Assembly: GCF_017874715.1 (NCBI RefSeq) | Contig: NZ_JAGGLR010000013.1 | Coordinates: 186,001 to 250,000, forward strand | Direction: 5' to 3' | Source: Streptomyces iranensis | GTDB taxonomy: Bacteria; Actinomycetota; Actinomycetes; Streptomycetales; Streptomycetaceae | Length of the DNA stretch: 64,000 nucleotides | Shown here: in pieces, positions 32,897 to 40,140 of the stretch | Numbering within the stretch: position 1 is the first letter of the stretch | How the letters are laid out: the number at the start of each line of letters is the position of its first letter | Made by a program: the position numbers and the translations under genes | Notes under the pieces: model-generated | What the model saw: the letters and a program-made list of their open reading frames with translations, nothing else | Databases searched by the model: none | What the model was told of the DNA's origin: nothing

Positions 32897-33280
32897 CTAA
32901 GAGAACAGGTCGATGCCGTTGCCGTCGGGGTCGAGGACCGTGGCGTAGCGCTGGCCCCAGGGCGCGTCGAACGGCTCGAGCTTGCCGCGTACCCCCGCCC
33001 CCACGAGGTCCTGGTAGGTCTTGTCCACGTCGGCCGGGCTGTCGCAGGCGAAGGCGAGCCCCACCTGGTGGGAGCCGCTCGGCGGCGTCCACTCCGGTTC
33101 GAAGGAGCGCACCGTCGCGACGGTGTCCCACATCAGCCGCACGCCGCCGGGCAGGGCGGCCTCGACGTGGGGCTGGGTGTCGGCGTCGGCGGGGATGTCG
33201 AGGCCGAGAAGGCGGTAGAAGGCGAGGGAGGCGGCCATGTCGGCGACGACCAGGCCGATGGCGTCGAATCGTGCTGTCAT
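32897..33280 (-). CDS. VOC/glyoxalase-like protein
   Basis: This 127-residue protein has a vicinal-oxygen-chelate fold with two beta-alpha-beta-beta-beta modules (FDAIGLVVADMAASLAFYR; YATVLDPDGNGIDLF). Glyoxalase, dioxygenase and drug-binding members share this fold. The usual first metal His is not present at the end of the first strand (GLVVAD in place of HxxVxD), so a metal-free binding role is possible. Upstream lies FabH with 99 bp between. Confidence 0.85.
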   Translation of the reverse strand: MTARFDAIGLVVADMAASLAFYRLLGLDIPADADTQPHVEAALPGGVRLMWDTVATVRSFEPEWTPPSGSHQVGLAFACDSPADVDKTYQDLVGAGVRGKLEPFDAPWGQRYATVLDPDGNGIDLFS

Positions 33281-33379
33281 ACGGGCAGCGTAGGGAGCGC
33301 CTGGGCGGCCGGTCTTGAACGAATCGGACGTCTCTGCCGAGGGCGGGCCGGGGCGGCCGGGGGGACCCTCCGGGGACCC

Positions 33380-34318
33380 TCACGGGCAGTGGATGACCTG
33401 GCCCGCGTACGACAGGTTGCCGCCGAAGCCGAAGAGCAGCACCGGGGCGCCGGAGGGCACCTCGCCGCGCTCGACCAGCTTGGAGAGGGCGAGCGGAATG
33501 CTGGCCGCCGAGGTGTTGCCGGACTCCACCACATCGCGGGCGATCACCGCGTTGACCGCGCCCAGCTTGCGCGCGACCGGTTCGATGATCCGCAGATTGG
33601 CCTGGTGCAGTACGACACCGGCCAGGTCCTCCGGGGAGAGCCCGGCCCGTTCGCACACCTCCCGCGCGATCGGCGGCAGATGGGTGGTGGCCCAGCGGTA
33701 GACGGTCTGGCCCTCCTGCGCGAACCGGGGCGGTGTGCCCTCGATGCGGACCGCGCCGCCCATCTCCGGGACCGAGCCCCACACCACGGGGCCGACACCC
33801 GGCCGCTCGGCGGCCACCACCACGGCCGCGCCCGCGCCGTCGCCGGTCAGCACGCAGGTGGAGCGGTCGGTCCAGTCGGTGGCCGCGCTGAACTTCTCCG
33901 CGCCGATCACCAGGGCCGCGGTGGCCGCCCCGGCCCGGATGGTGTGGTCGGCGGTGGCGAGGGCGTGGGTGAAGCCCGCGCACACCACATTGAGGTCCAT
34001 GGTGGCGGGGTGGGCCAGCCCGAGCCGGGCGGCGACCCGGGCCGCCATGTTGGGGCTGCGGTCGATCGCCGTGCACGTGGCGACGAGCACGAGGTCGATG
34101 TCGGAGAGGGCGAGCCCGCTGTTGGCCAGCGCCTTGGCGGCGGCCGCCGCGGCCATCTCGTCGACCGTCTCGTCGGCGCGGGCGAGATGGCGGGTGCGGA
34201 TACCCACCCGGCTGCGGATCCACTCGTCGCTGGTGTCGACCATGGCCGCGAGGTCGTCGTTGTCGAGCACCTTCGCGGGCTGGTAGTGGCCGAGCGCCAG
34301 TACGTGCGAGCCGGTCAT
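33380..34318 (-). CDS. FabH-like 3-oxoacyl-ACP synthase III
   Basis: This 312-residue thiolase-fold enzyme has the KAS III triad: Cys113 (NVVCAGFTHA), His238 (VVLHQANLR) and Asn268 (ESGNTSAAS). It would condense an acyl-CoA starter with malonyl-ACP or another acceptor. It sits outside the main fab operon with no ACP or other KAS gene nearby, so it is probably a specialised paralog. AAGGGGATG precedes the ATG. A 7-bp-arm palindrome lies 124 bp upstream. Confidence 0.9.
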   Translation of the reverse strand: MTGSHVLALGHYQPAKVLDNDDLAAMVDTSDEWIRSRVGIRTRHLARADETVDEMAAAAAAKALANSGLALSDIDLVLVATCTAIDRSPNMAARVAARLGLAHPATMDLNVVCAGFTHALATADHTIRAGAATAALVIGAEKFSAATDWTDRSTCVLTGDGAGAAVVVAAERPGVGPVVWGSVPEMGGAVRIEGTPPRFAQEGQTVYRWATTHLPPIAREVCERAGLSPEDLAGVVLHQANLRIIEPVARKLGAVNAVIARDVVESGNTSAASIPLALSKLVERGEVPSGAPVLLFGFGGNLSYAGQVIHCP

Positions 34319-34441
34319 CGGTCATCCCCTTAGCGCCAGTGTCGACGTGTCCGCGCAATTCTGCGGAGATCTCGACGGACAGTCTGCGGTGTGTCCAGTC
34401 TTGAGCGGAGCAGACGTGCCGTGCGCTCGGGTTACTCACCA

Positions 34442-34458
34442 ATCTTGGGCGCCAAGAT
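34442..34458. promoter_or_regulatory. Palindrome upstream of the FabH-like gene
   Basis: ATCTTGG-GCG-CCAAGAT is a perfect 7-bp dyad in an otherwise gene-free 238-bp stretch, well placed to be an operator. The regulator is unknown. Confidence 0.4.
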
Positions 34459-34556
34459 CTGGAGTTTCCGGCCTTTCCCCGGCGGGTGCCGGGTGTTGTG
34501 GCGGAAGGGAATGACCTCTGACCGCGGCTCAGGAGAGCCGACTCAGGGCCGTCGGC

Positions 34557-35246
34557 TCAGGAGAGCTGGCCGTCGTAATCCGGGAGTTTGAAGGACTTCT
34601 CGGCGTGGCCACCGGTGATGTCGGTGGGGCTGTTGCCGATGTTGGCGATGATCGTGTAGCCGTTCCTCTCGATCTCCGCCCGCTTGGCGGTCTTGTACTC
34701 CGCCACGTCCTGGAAGAGGTCCGGCAGATGACGTACGTACAGACCGGCCACCGAGTAGCCGGCCTTCTCCAGGTTGTACTCGGTGGGCAGGTAGATGATG
34801 CCGGGGCGCGCGGTGACGAAGAAGATGGCCACACCGCGGTCGTGGGCGTACTGGGCGAGCCTCAGCACCGGCTCGACGGCGGGCTGGGGGTAGCTGAAGC
34901 CGAAGTCCGTCTCCAGCGAGGTGTTGTCGATGTCCAGGACGATGGCCTGCTTCTCGCCCGAGGGGTCGGCGGTGCGCTCCTCGATGTACGGGCGGGCCTG
35001 CTCATCGACGATGGCGCGAACATCGCGCTGCCAGGTCTCGTAGTCGACCTCCTCGGCGGCGGTGCCGCTCGACGGCGCCGCCGTGGTCGCCGTGGTCGCC
35101 GTGATGCCGGTGGTACCGGTGGCACCGGTGGTGCTGCCGGGCGTGGCGGCGGTCGCCGTGGTGGCCGTTCCGCCGACGCCGATGGCGAGGGCGAGGACCA
35201 CCGTCGTCATGCCGAGCCGCCGTGATCGCACGCGTCCTGCTGTCAT
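34557..35246 (-). CDS. Secreted HAD-family acid phosphatase (class B-like)
   Basis: This 229-residue protein has a signal peptide (MTAGRVRSRRLGMTTVVLAL, cleaved near ATA|A at about 34) and a low-complexity Thr/Gly/Ala linker (about 35-62, TTGATGTTGITATTATT). The HAD motifs are DIDNTSLE (nucleophile Asp), VTARPG, a Lys in AKRAEI, and NIGNSPTD in place of the usual DxxxD. It would hydrolyse phosphomonoesters outside the cell. AAGGAAG precedes the ATG. Upstream to 35510 the sequence is gene-free with no clear element. Confidence 0.88.
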   Translation of the reverse strand: MTAGRVRSRRLGMTTVVLALAIGVGGTATTATAATPGSTTGATGTTGITATTATTAAPSSGTAAEEVDYETWQRDVRAIVDEQARPYIEERTADPSGEKQAIVLDIDNTSLETDFGFSYPQPAVEPVLRLAQYAHDRGVAIFFVTARPGIIYLPTEYNLEKAGYSVAGLYVRHLPDLFQDVAEYKTAKRAEIERNGYTIIANIGNSPTDITGGHAEKSFKLPDYDGQLS

Positions 35247-35510
35247 CGGTCACTTCCTTCGCGTCGAGGCGTTGCCGGGTGGCATGTTCACGGCTGCCGG
35301 TGGACATGAGAAGACCTCTGCTTTACCGGCGAGTAACGGTTTGCGGCCGAGGGGCCTTAATAGGCCAACGACACGTGCCGGGCCGTTCGTTGACTGGTCA
35401 GCCGGTAGATGGGTATGTCATCTACTGAAGGGCCGGCCTGGACCCCGGCGATGACCGGCGTGGCCGCGGGCTCCGGTGTCGCGCGCCTCCACCAGGTCAA
35501 GGAGGCTTGC

Positions 35511-35912
35511 ATGTTCGATGATCGGCCCGCCTTCGGCGTCCGTGTCCACGCGCTCGGCGGCGTCACCGTCGCCGAGGTCGCGGGAGAGCTGGACATCTTC
35601 GCCGCGGGGCGGATCGTGGCTCGGCTCGATTCCCTCGTTCAGGTGCGGTGCCCGGATCTGATCCTGGACCTACGACCGGTCACGTTCCTGGATTGTGCTG
35701 GATTGTCGTTACTGTGCCGGTTGCGCAACCGCGTGCTGGAGCGGGACGGGCGGCTGCGGCTCGTCATCGGCGATCCGCGCTTTCTGCGGCTGCTGCGCAT
35801 GGTCCGGCTGGACGACGCCTTCGAGGTACTGGAAGATCTGACTCCGGCGATCGCGGGCGCGGCGGGTCCGATGGCCGGAGGGGGCGGAGGGGGCGGTGAC
35901 GCCCTCGCGTAG
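35511..35912 (+). CDS. STAS-domain anti-sigma antagonist-like protein lacking the phospho-serine
   Basis: This 133-residue protein has a STAS fold of the SpoIIAA/RsbV type (GGVTVAEVAGELDIFAAGR; LILDLRPVTFLDCAGLSLLC). The conserved phospho-acceptor in DSSGL-type motifs is replaced: here it reads D61-C62-A63-G, so it cannot be switched off by an RsbW-like kinase in the usual way. A Gly-rich tail (GGGGGGGD) ends it. ATG at 35511 is chosen, after AAGGAGGC. A second STAS gene follows. Confidence 0.85.
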   Translation: MFDDRPAFGVRVHALGGVTVAEVAGELDIFAAGRIVARLDSLVQVRCPDLILDLRPVTFLDCAGLSLLCRLRNRVLERDGRLRLVIGDPRFLRLLRMVRLDDAFEVLEDLTPAIAGAAGPMAGGGGGGGDALA

Positions 35913-36116
35913 GCTGTATCTGACCAAGTGTCAATAGTAAGAACCGAAATTCACTCGGACGAGCGGTCTTTACCGGCGGAATGCTGCGTCCCTCCCTCTG
36001 TAACCGGGGGTCACCCCCTTACGCTCGCGGGACGTCGCCTGAGGACCCGGCGGATTTCGCACCCGATGCCCGACCCTGCCCGCTTCCGGGACCTGACGAA
36101 GGTGAGAGGGGGCAGT

Positions 36117-36584
36117 GTGCCGTTCCGAGGGGATATCGCGATGATGCAGCAAGGCGCTCCCCGTGATGCGCCGATGCCGATGGATCGCGGTGCTCAGAAC
36201 GCCGCGCGGGAGCCCGCGAGCGAGGGTCCGGCCGATGACGTCGTTCCTCGGGCCCGTACGTACCGGGTCGGCGGGTACACCGTCGTGGAGCTCCACGGTG
36301 AGATCGACATCGCCGGGGTGGAAGGCGTGGGACCGGCGCTGGACGCGGCCACGGCCGGGGACCGGCCCGCGGTGATCGTGGACTTACGCCCGACCGCCTT
36401 CTTCGACTGCTCGGGCCTGGGGCTGCTGTGCCGGGCCCATCGGCGTGTGCGGGAGCGGGGCGGGCGGATGCGGCTGGTCTGCGACGACGCCTTGATCCTC
36501 CGCACGCTGCGGGCGGGGCGGATGCTCGATGTGCTCGAGCCGGTGGCCACGCTGGACGAGGCGCTGGGCGAGGAGGCGGGCTAG
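36117..36584 (+). CDS. STAS-domain anti-sigma factor antagonist
   Basis: This is a protein of about 155 residues with a disordered N-terminus (about 45) followed by a STAS domain (YTVVELHGEIDIAGVEG; AVIVDLRPTAFFDCSGLGLL). The phospho-acceptor Ser99 (DCSGL) is present, unlike its neighbour, so it could be a kinase-switched antagonist of an RsbW-like factor. GTG at 36117 and ATG at 36141 are both plausible starts. The linked phosphatase could be the SpoIIE-type protein at 40 kb. The pair looks like a recent duplication that has diverged. Confidence 0.85.
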   Translation: MPFRGDIAMMQQGAPRDAPMPMDRGAQNAAREPASEGPADDVVPRARTYRVGGYTVVELHGEIDIAGVEGVGPALDAATAGDRPAVIVDLRPTAFFDCSGLGLLCRAHRRVRERGGRMRLVCDDALILRTLRAGRMLDVLEPVATLDEALGEEAG

Positions 36585-36589
36585 GGGTG

Positions 36590-36745
36590 TCCGGCGGGGC
36601 TTGGCGCCTGCGACGGGCCGCTCCCCTCCCCACCCCGCGCCTGCGGCGGGCCGCTCCCCTCCCCTCCCCACCCCTTCCCGGCACCTGACGATATGCGGCT
36701 CCGCCGCGTGCGGGGCTCCGCCCCGGACCCCGGGGTCCAGGGGCG
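36590..36745. repeat. Palindromic intergenic element, copy D (partial)
   Basis: GTGTCCGGCGGGGCTTGGCG opens it; the CTGCGGCGGGCCGCTCCCC block appears twice, then GATATGCGGCTCCGCCGCG and GGGGCTCCGCCCCGGACCCC. The right arm is missing. Confidence 0.75.
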
Positions 36746-36777
36746 GAACTCCTGCGCCGGACGCCCTGCAGGGCGCG

Positions 36778-36996
36778 CTAGGGCCGGCGGTCCTGGGGCG
36801 GGGGAGGGGGCGCGCGATGGCCTCGGTGCTGCCGCCCGCGGCCCCAGGCGCGATGGCGGGCCCGCCCGCCGCCCGGGAGGGTCTCGTGGCTCTCGGGGGA
36901 CATGCGGTTGCCGTTCTGGACATTGGTCCGGTGGATCAGCAGGGCGCCCACGGCGATCAGCGCGAGGATGACGACCACGGTGATCAGCGTCTCCAT
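36778..36996 (-). CDS. Small single-helix membrane protein (72 aa)
   Basis: This 72-residue protein starts METLITVVVILALIAVGALL (membrane helix) and continues with a polar tail rich in His, Arg and Pro (HRGHRAPPPPPQD). GGGAGTGAG precedes the ATG well. It could be a small regulatory membrane peptide; nothing in it is recognisable. Its stop lies 30 bp from repeat copy D, so the tail may be eroded by the repeat. Confidence 0.55.
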   Translation of the reverse strand: METLITVVVILALIAVGALLIHRTNVQNGNRMSPESHETLPGGGRARHRAWGRGRQHRGHRAPPPPPQDRRP

Positions 36997-37192
36997 GGTG
37001 CTCACTCCCTGGGACCGGGGCCCACAGCTGGAGGGAATCCGGCCGGTTTGTGCGAAATGCTCCTGGTGCCTATACGGTACCTCCGGCCGGAGGCGGCGTC
37101 GCTTCCCGTGACCACCGGGGCCGCGCGGGCCCAGGTGTCGGCTCCGTCGCGTGGTGTGCCGGACACCCCGTAAGCGTCCGCACACGCCGAGC

Positions 37193-37225
37193 GCCCGCAC
37201 CCGGCGTCGGGAACCGGGTGCGGGC
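37193..37225 (-). terminator. Terminator hairpin downstream of snpA
   Basis: GCCCGCACCCGG and CCGGGTGCGGGC form a 12-bp stem with a short loop, 40 bp past the protease stop on the minus strand. Confidence 0.75.
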
Positions 37226-37265
37226 GGTCAGGCCCTGATCCAGCGGATCAGTGGGTTCGGCGGTC

Positions 37266-37931
37266 TCAGTGGGTCTTGGCCAGCTGCTTCTCGAGCTTGG
37301 CCAGGCCATTGGCCCAGAGCTGGTTGACGCGGCTGATCTCGGCCTGGTTCGGCTGCGAGTTGGTGCAGGACGTGCCGGGGCCGCCGCCGGACATCAGCTC
37401 GCTGCACGGACCCTCGTAGTGGTCCGGCAGACCCAGCACATGGCCGGTCTCGTGCGCGGTGACCCGGGTCGAGTCGTACTCCTGGTTCTGGGCGTAGTCC
37501 AGGAAGACATAGCCGCTGCCGTGCCCGTCGGTGCTCGCGTACGAGCCCCGGGGGTCATTGCCCTCGCGGTAGGTGAAGTCCGCGCTGCTGCCCTCCTGGA
37601 GCTTCACGTTGCTCACCGCGGAGTTCCAGATCTGGGCGGAGCGGGATATCACCGACTGGAAGGTCGGGGCCTGGCTCGCGTTGTAGGTCACGGTGACGGC
37701 CGCCGTCGCACTGTGCGACTTCGCCTTCTTCTCCAGCGCCGACTTCATGACGGCCTTGATGAAGGCGTCGGTGTCGGCCCGCTCCTCGCCGCTCGCCGTG
37801 TAGGCGGCGGCCGCGGCACCGCGCTGGGCCGTGGAGTGGTCGGGCGTGGCCGCGGACGCGGGCATGGCGGACAGGGACACCGCCAGGCCGAGGCCGATCG
37901 TCGCGGACAGCGCCAGCTTGGGGAGTGACAT
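37266..37931 (-). CDS. snpA: Snapalysin, secreted zinc metalloprotease (M7)
   Basis: This 221-residue secreted small neutral protease has a signal peptide (residues 1-27, ends ASA), a pro-region (to about 80) and a catalytic domain with HETGHVLGLPDHY (His160, Glu161, His164, Asp170 as the third ligand), unique to M7. The disulfide Cys in GPCSELM and TSCTNS match snapalysin. Its regulator gene (LysR) is divergent, exactly as in the known snpA/snpR pairs. No cofactor beyond zinc and calcium is expected. Expression depends on the LysR protein. Confidence 0.93.
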   Translation of the reverse strand: MSLPKLALSATIGLGLAVSLSAMPASAATPDHSTAQRGAAAAAYTASGEERADTDAFIKAVMKSALEKKAKSHSATAAVTVTYNASQAPTFQSVISRSAQIWNSAVSNVKLQEGSSADFTYREGNDPRGSYASTDGHGSGYVFLDYAQNQEYDSTRVTAHETGHVLGLPDHYEGPCSELMSGGGPGTSCTNSQPNQAEISRVNQLWANGLAKLEKQLAKTH

Positions 37932-38223
37932 GTGGGGGGCTCCTCATCGTCCTCGGGCCCCGGTCGCCGTGTGGGGTGGCGGCCGGGGCCGTGGGATGAA
38001 CTCTTGGCTGACGCAGAGTCTTGAGGAGAACCGGCCGTACGCGGAGATATCAACTGGTGATAGGACGAAGGCATATCCCCCGCCGGGTGTTCAGGCCCCG
38101 GCCGATGACCGGCGTTTGACACCCCGTTGACCCGTGTTTGACCACCGATTGATCGTTTCCGGTATGGGTTGGCGGGATTTCAGAGTCTGGTGTGACGGAC
38201 AAGTGCGCAGTTATGCTCCCGCC

Positions 38224-39438
38224 GTGGAGCTCGAGGTGAGGCACCTCCGTGCACTGTGCGCCATAGCCGACACCGGCAGCCTACGGAAGGCGGCGCGTCA
38301 ACTGGGCATGACCCAGCCGTCCTTGACGACCCAGCTCCGGCGGATCGAGAACACCGTCGGCGGCCGGCTGTTCTCGCGGGAGGTCACCGGCAGTCGGCCG
38401 ACCCCGCTGGGCCGGTCGGTGCTGTGCCGCGCCCGGCCGATCGTGGCCGAGATGAACGCGCTCGTCAGCGAGGTCCGGCTGGAGGCGGGGCAGACCGCCG
38501 ACGCCCGGCTGCGCATCGGCAGCACGGGCAGCCGGGCCGTGGTCGGCTGGCTGCGCAGGCTCCGCGCCCGCTACCCGGACGCGGACACCACCATCCACAT
38601 CGACGTCTCCGCCAACGCGCTGCTGCAGATGGTCGCCGCCAACCAGCTGGACGTCGCCTTCGTCCACGAGGTCGAGGGCGCGCCGCTGCGGGTGCCCGAG
38701 GGCGTGGAGCGCCGGGTGCTCGTGGAGCGGGAGCCGCAGTTCGTGGCGCTGGCCGAAACCCATCCGGCCGCCGCGCGGCCCGTGGTGCGGCTTCCCGAGC
38801 TCGCCGCCGACCAGTGGATGGTGGACCCCAGCGTGGACGGCGAGGGACCCGGGCTGCGCCGGGTGCTGGCCGCCGCCGGGCTCAATCCGAGGGTGGTCTA
38901 CGGGGACTATCTGACCGCCGCCGATCTGGTCGCCTCGGGCGAGGTGGTCACCCCCTGCCAGCCCACCGCCCGGTCCCGCCAGGGCGTGGCGGTCCGCCCG
39001 CTGCACGGGGATCCGCTGACGGTCCGGCTGTTCCTGGCCTCACGGGCGGTCCCGGCGGCCCGTACCGGCGCCGACGGATTCGCTCCGGACCCGGGGGCCC
39101 GTACCGGCGCCGATGGTTCCGCTCCGGACCCGGGGGCCCGTACCGGTGGCACCGAATCCGCCCCGGACATGGCGGCCCGTACCGCCGCCATCGAACCCGC
39201 CCCGGACCCGGTGTCCGGTGTGCCCGTCGACGTCGATGCCACGGCATCCGGTGCGCCCCTCGATGTGGACGCCCTCTTCGGCGACCTGGCGGACGCGTAC
39301 TTCGAGATCGCCTGGGCGAGCGTCGCGTACCGCCAGTGGCTGGTCCGCAACGAGAGCCCGCTGCTGCGCCTTCAGGAGCCCCCGACCCGCGACGAACTCG
39401 ACATCCTGGGGCTCGCCGGCCCCGCCGAGGTCTCGTAG
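38224..39438 (+). CDS. LysR-family activator of snapalysin, with an in-frame 13-residue minisatellite
   Basis: This 404-residue regulator has a winged HTH at about residues 1-60 (LEVRHLRALCAIADTGSLRK; AARQLGMTQPSLTTQLRRIE) and a LysR substrate domain. GTG at 38224 fits the family N-terminus. Residues about 279-330 hold four 13-residue repeats (ARTGADGFAPDPG and variants), from 39-bp DNA units, between the substrate domain and a C-terminal extension (LFGDLADAYFEIAWASVAYR). Families of the snpR/mprR type are shorter; the insert is therefore recent. It activates snpA, the divergent gene. Confidence 0.88.
   Translation: MELEVRHLRALCAIADTGSLRKAARQLGMTQPSLTTQLRRIENTVGGRLFSREVTGSRPTPLGRSVLCRARPIVAEMNALVSEVRLEAGQTADARLRIGSTGSRAVVGWLRRLRARYPDADTTIHIDVSANALLQMVAANQLDVAFVHEVEGAPLRVPEGVERRVLVEREPQFVALAETHPAAARPVVRLPELAADQWMVDPSVDGEGPGLRRVLAAAGLNPRVVYGDYLTAADLVASGEVVTPCQPTARSRQGVAVRPLHGDPLTVRLFLASRAVPAARTGADGFAPDPGARTGADGSAPDPGARTGGTESAPDMAARTAAIEPAPDPVSGVPVDVDATASGAPLDVDALFGDLADAYFEIAWASVAYRQWLVRNESPLLRLQEPPTRDELDILGLAGPAEVS
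39058..39213 (+). repeat. 39-bp minisatellite inside the LysR gene (4 units)
   Basis: Units begin at 39058, 39097, 39136 and 39175, each opening GCCCGTACCG. The first two are nearly identical, the later two diverged, which suggests growth from the 5' side. Because 39 is a multiple of 3 the frame is kept. Confidence 0.9.
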
Positions 39439-39561
39439 CCCCGAATTCGTAGCCCCGAATTCGTAGCTTCGACGGGGTGGCGAGCGATGACTTTCGCTCC
39501 GCCGGGCGGTCCAAGCACATGGGACCGCACCGGACCGCCACGCCATGCGAGGAGCGAACAG

Positions 39562-40071
39562 ATGATCACCGAGCACGAACCGCAGACCGCGCTGGACACC
39601 CGTTTCAGCAGCCCGGACGCCACCGCCATCGCCTGGCCGGAGGGGCGTGCGGGGCTGGCGGCCGCGGAGCTCTACTGGCTGTCCACGGTCCGCCGGGACG
39701 GCCGCCCCCACGTCACCCCGCTCATCGCCGTCTGGCTCGACGGCGCGCTCTGCTTCTGCACCGGCCCCGCCGAGCAGAAGGCCCGCAACCTCGCGCACAA
39801 TCCGCGCTGCGCCCTCACCACGGGTGCGGGGGTGCTGCGCGAGGGTCTTGACCTGGTGGTCGAGGGCGCGGCCGAGCCGGTGCGGGACGACGCCACGCTG
39901 CGGCGGATCGCCGCGGCGTACGTGGAGAAGTACGGCGAGGAGTGGACCTTCCAGGTGCGCGACGGCGCCTTCCACCACGAGGGCCATGAGGCCCTGGTCT
40001 TCCGGGTCGCCCCGGCCACTGCGTTCGGCTTCCGCAAGGGCGAGTACGGCCAGACGCGCTGGCGCTTCTGA
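39562..40071 (+). CDS. Pyridoxamine 5'-phosphate oxidase-family (F420/FMN split-barrel) protein
   Basis: This 169-residue flavin split-barrel protein has LYWLSTVRRDGRPHVTPLIA (about residues 35-54) and ALCFCTGPAEQKARNLAHNP, typical of the PNPOx-like group whose members use FMN or F420. The C-terminus FRKGEYGQTRWRF is the family end motif. ATG at 39562 is used, with CGAGGAGCG just upstream; the sequence before it holds a duplicated GTAGCCCCGAATTC motif (39436-39466). Confidence 0.85.
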   Translation: MITEHEPQTALDTRFSSPDATAIAWPEGRAGLAAAELYWLSTVRRDGRPHVTPLIAVWLDGALCFCTGPAEQKARNLAHNPRCALTTGAGVLREGLDLVVEGAAEPVRDDATLRRIAAAYVEKYGEEWTFQVRDGAFHHEGHEALVFRVAPATAFGFRKGEYGQTRWRF

Positions 40072-40140
40072 CGCCTACGGAGGCCCCTGGGCCGTTCAGT
40101 CCCGTCAGTCCCGTGCGTCCCGTGGGTCCTGTCAGCCCCG

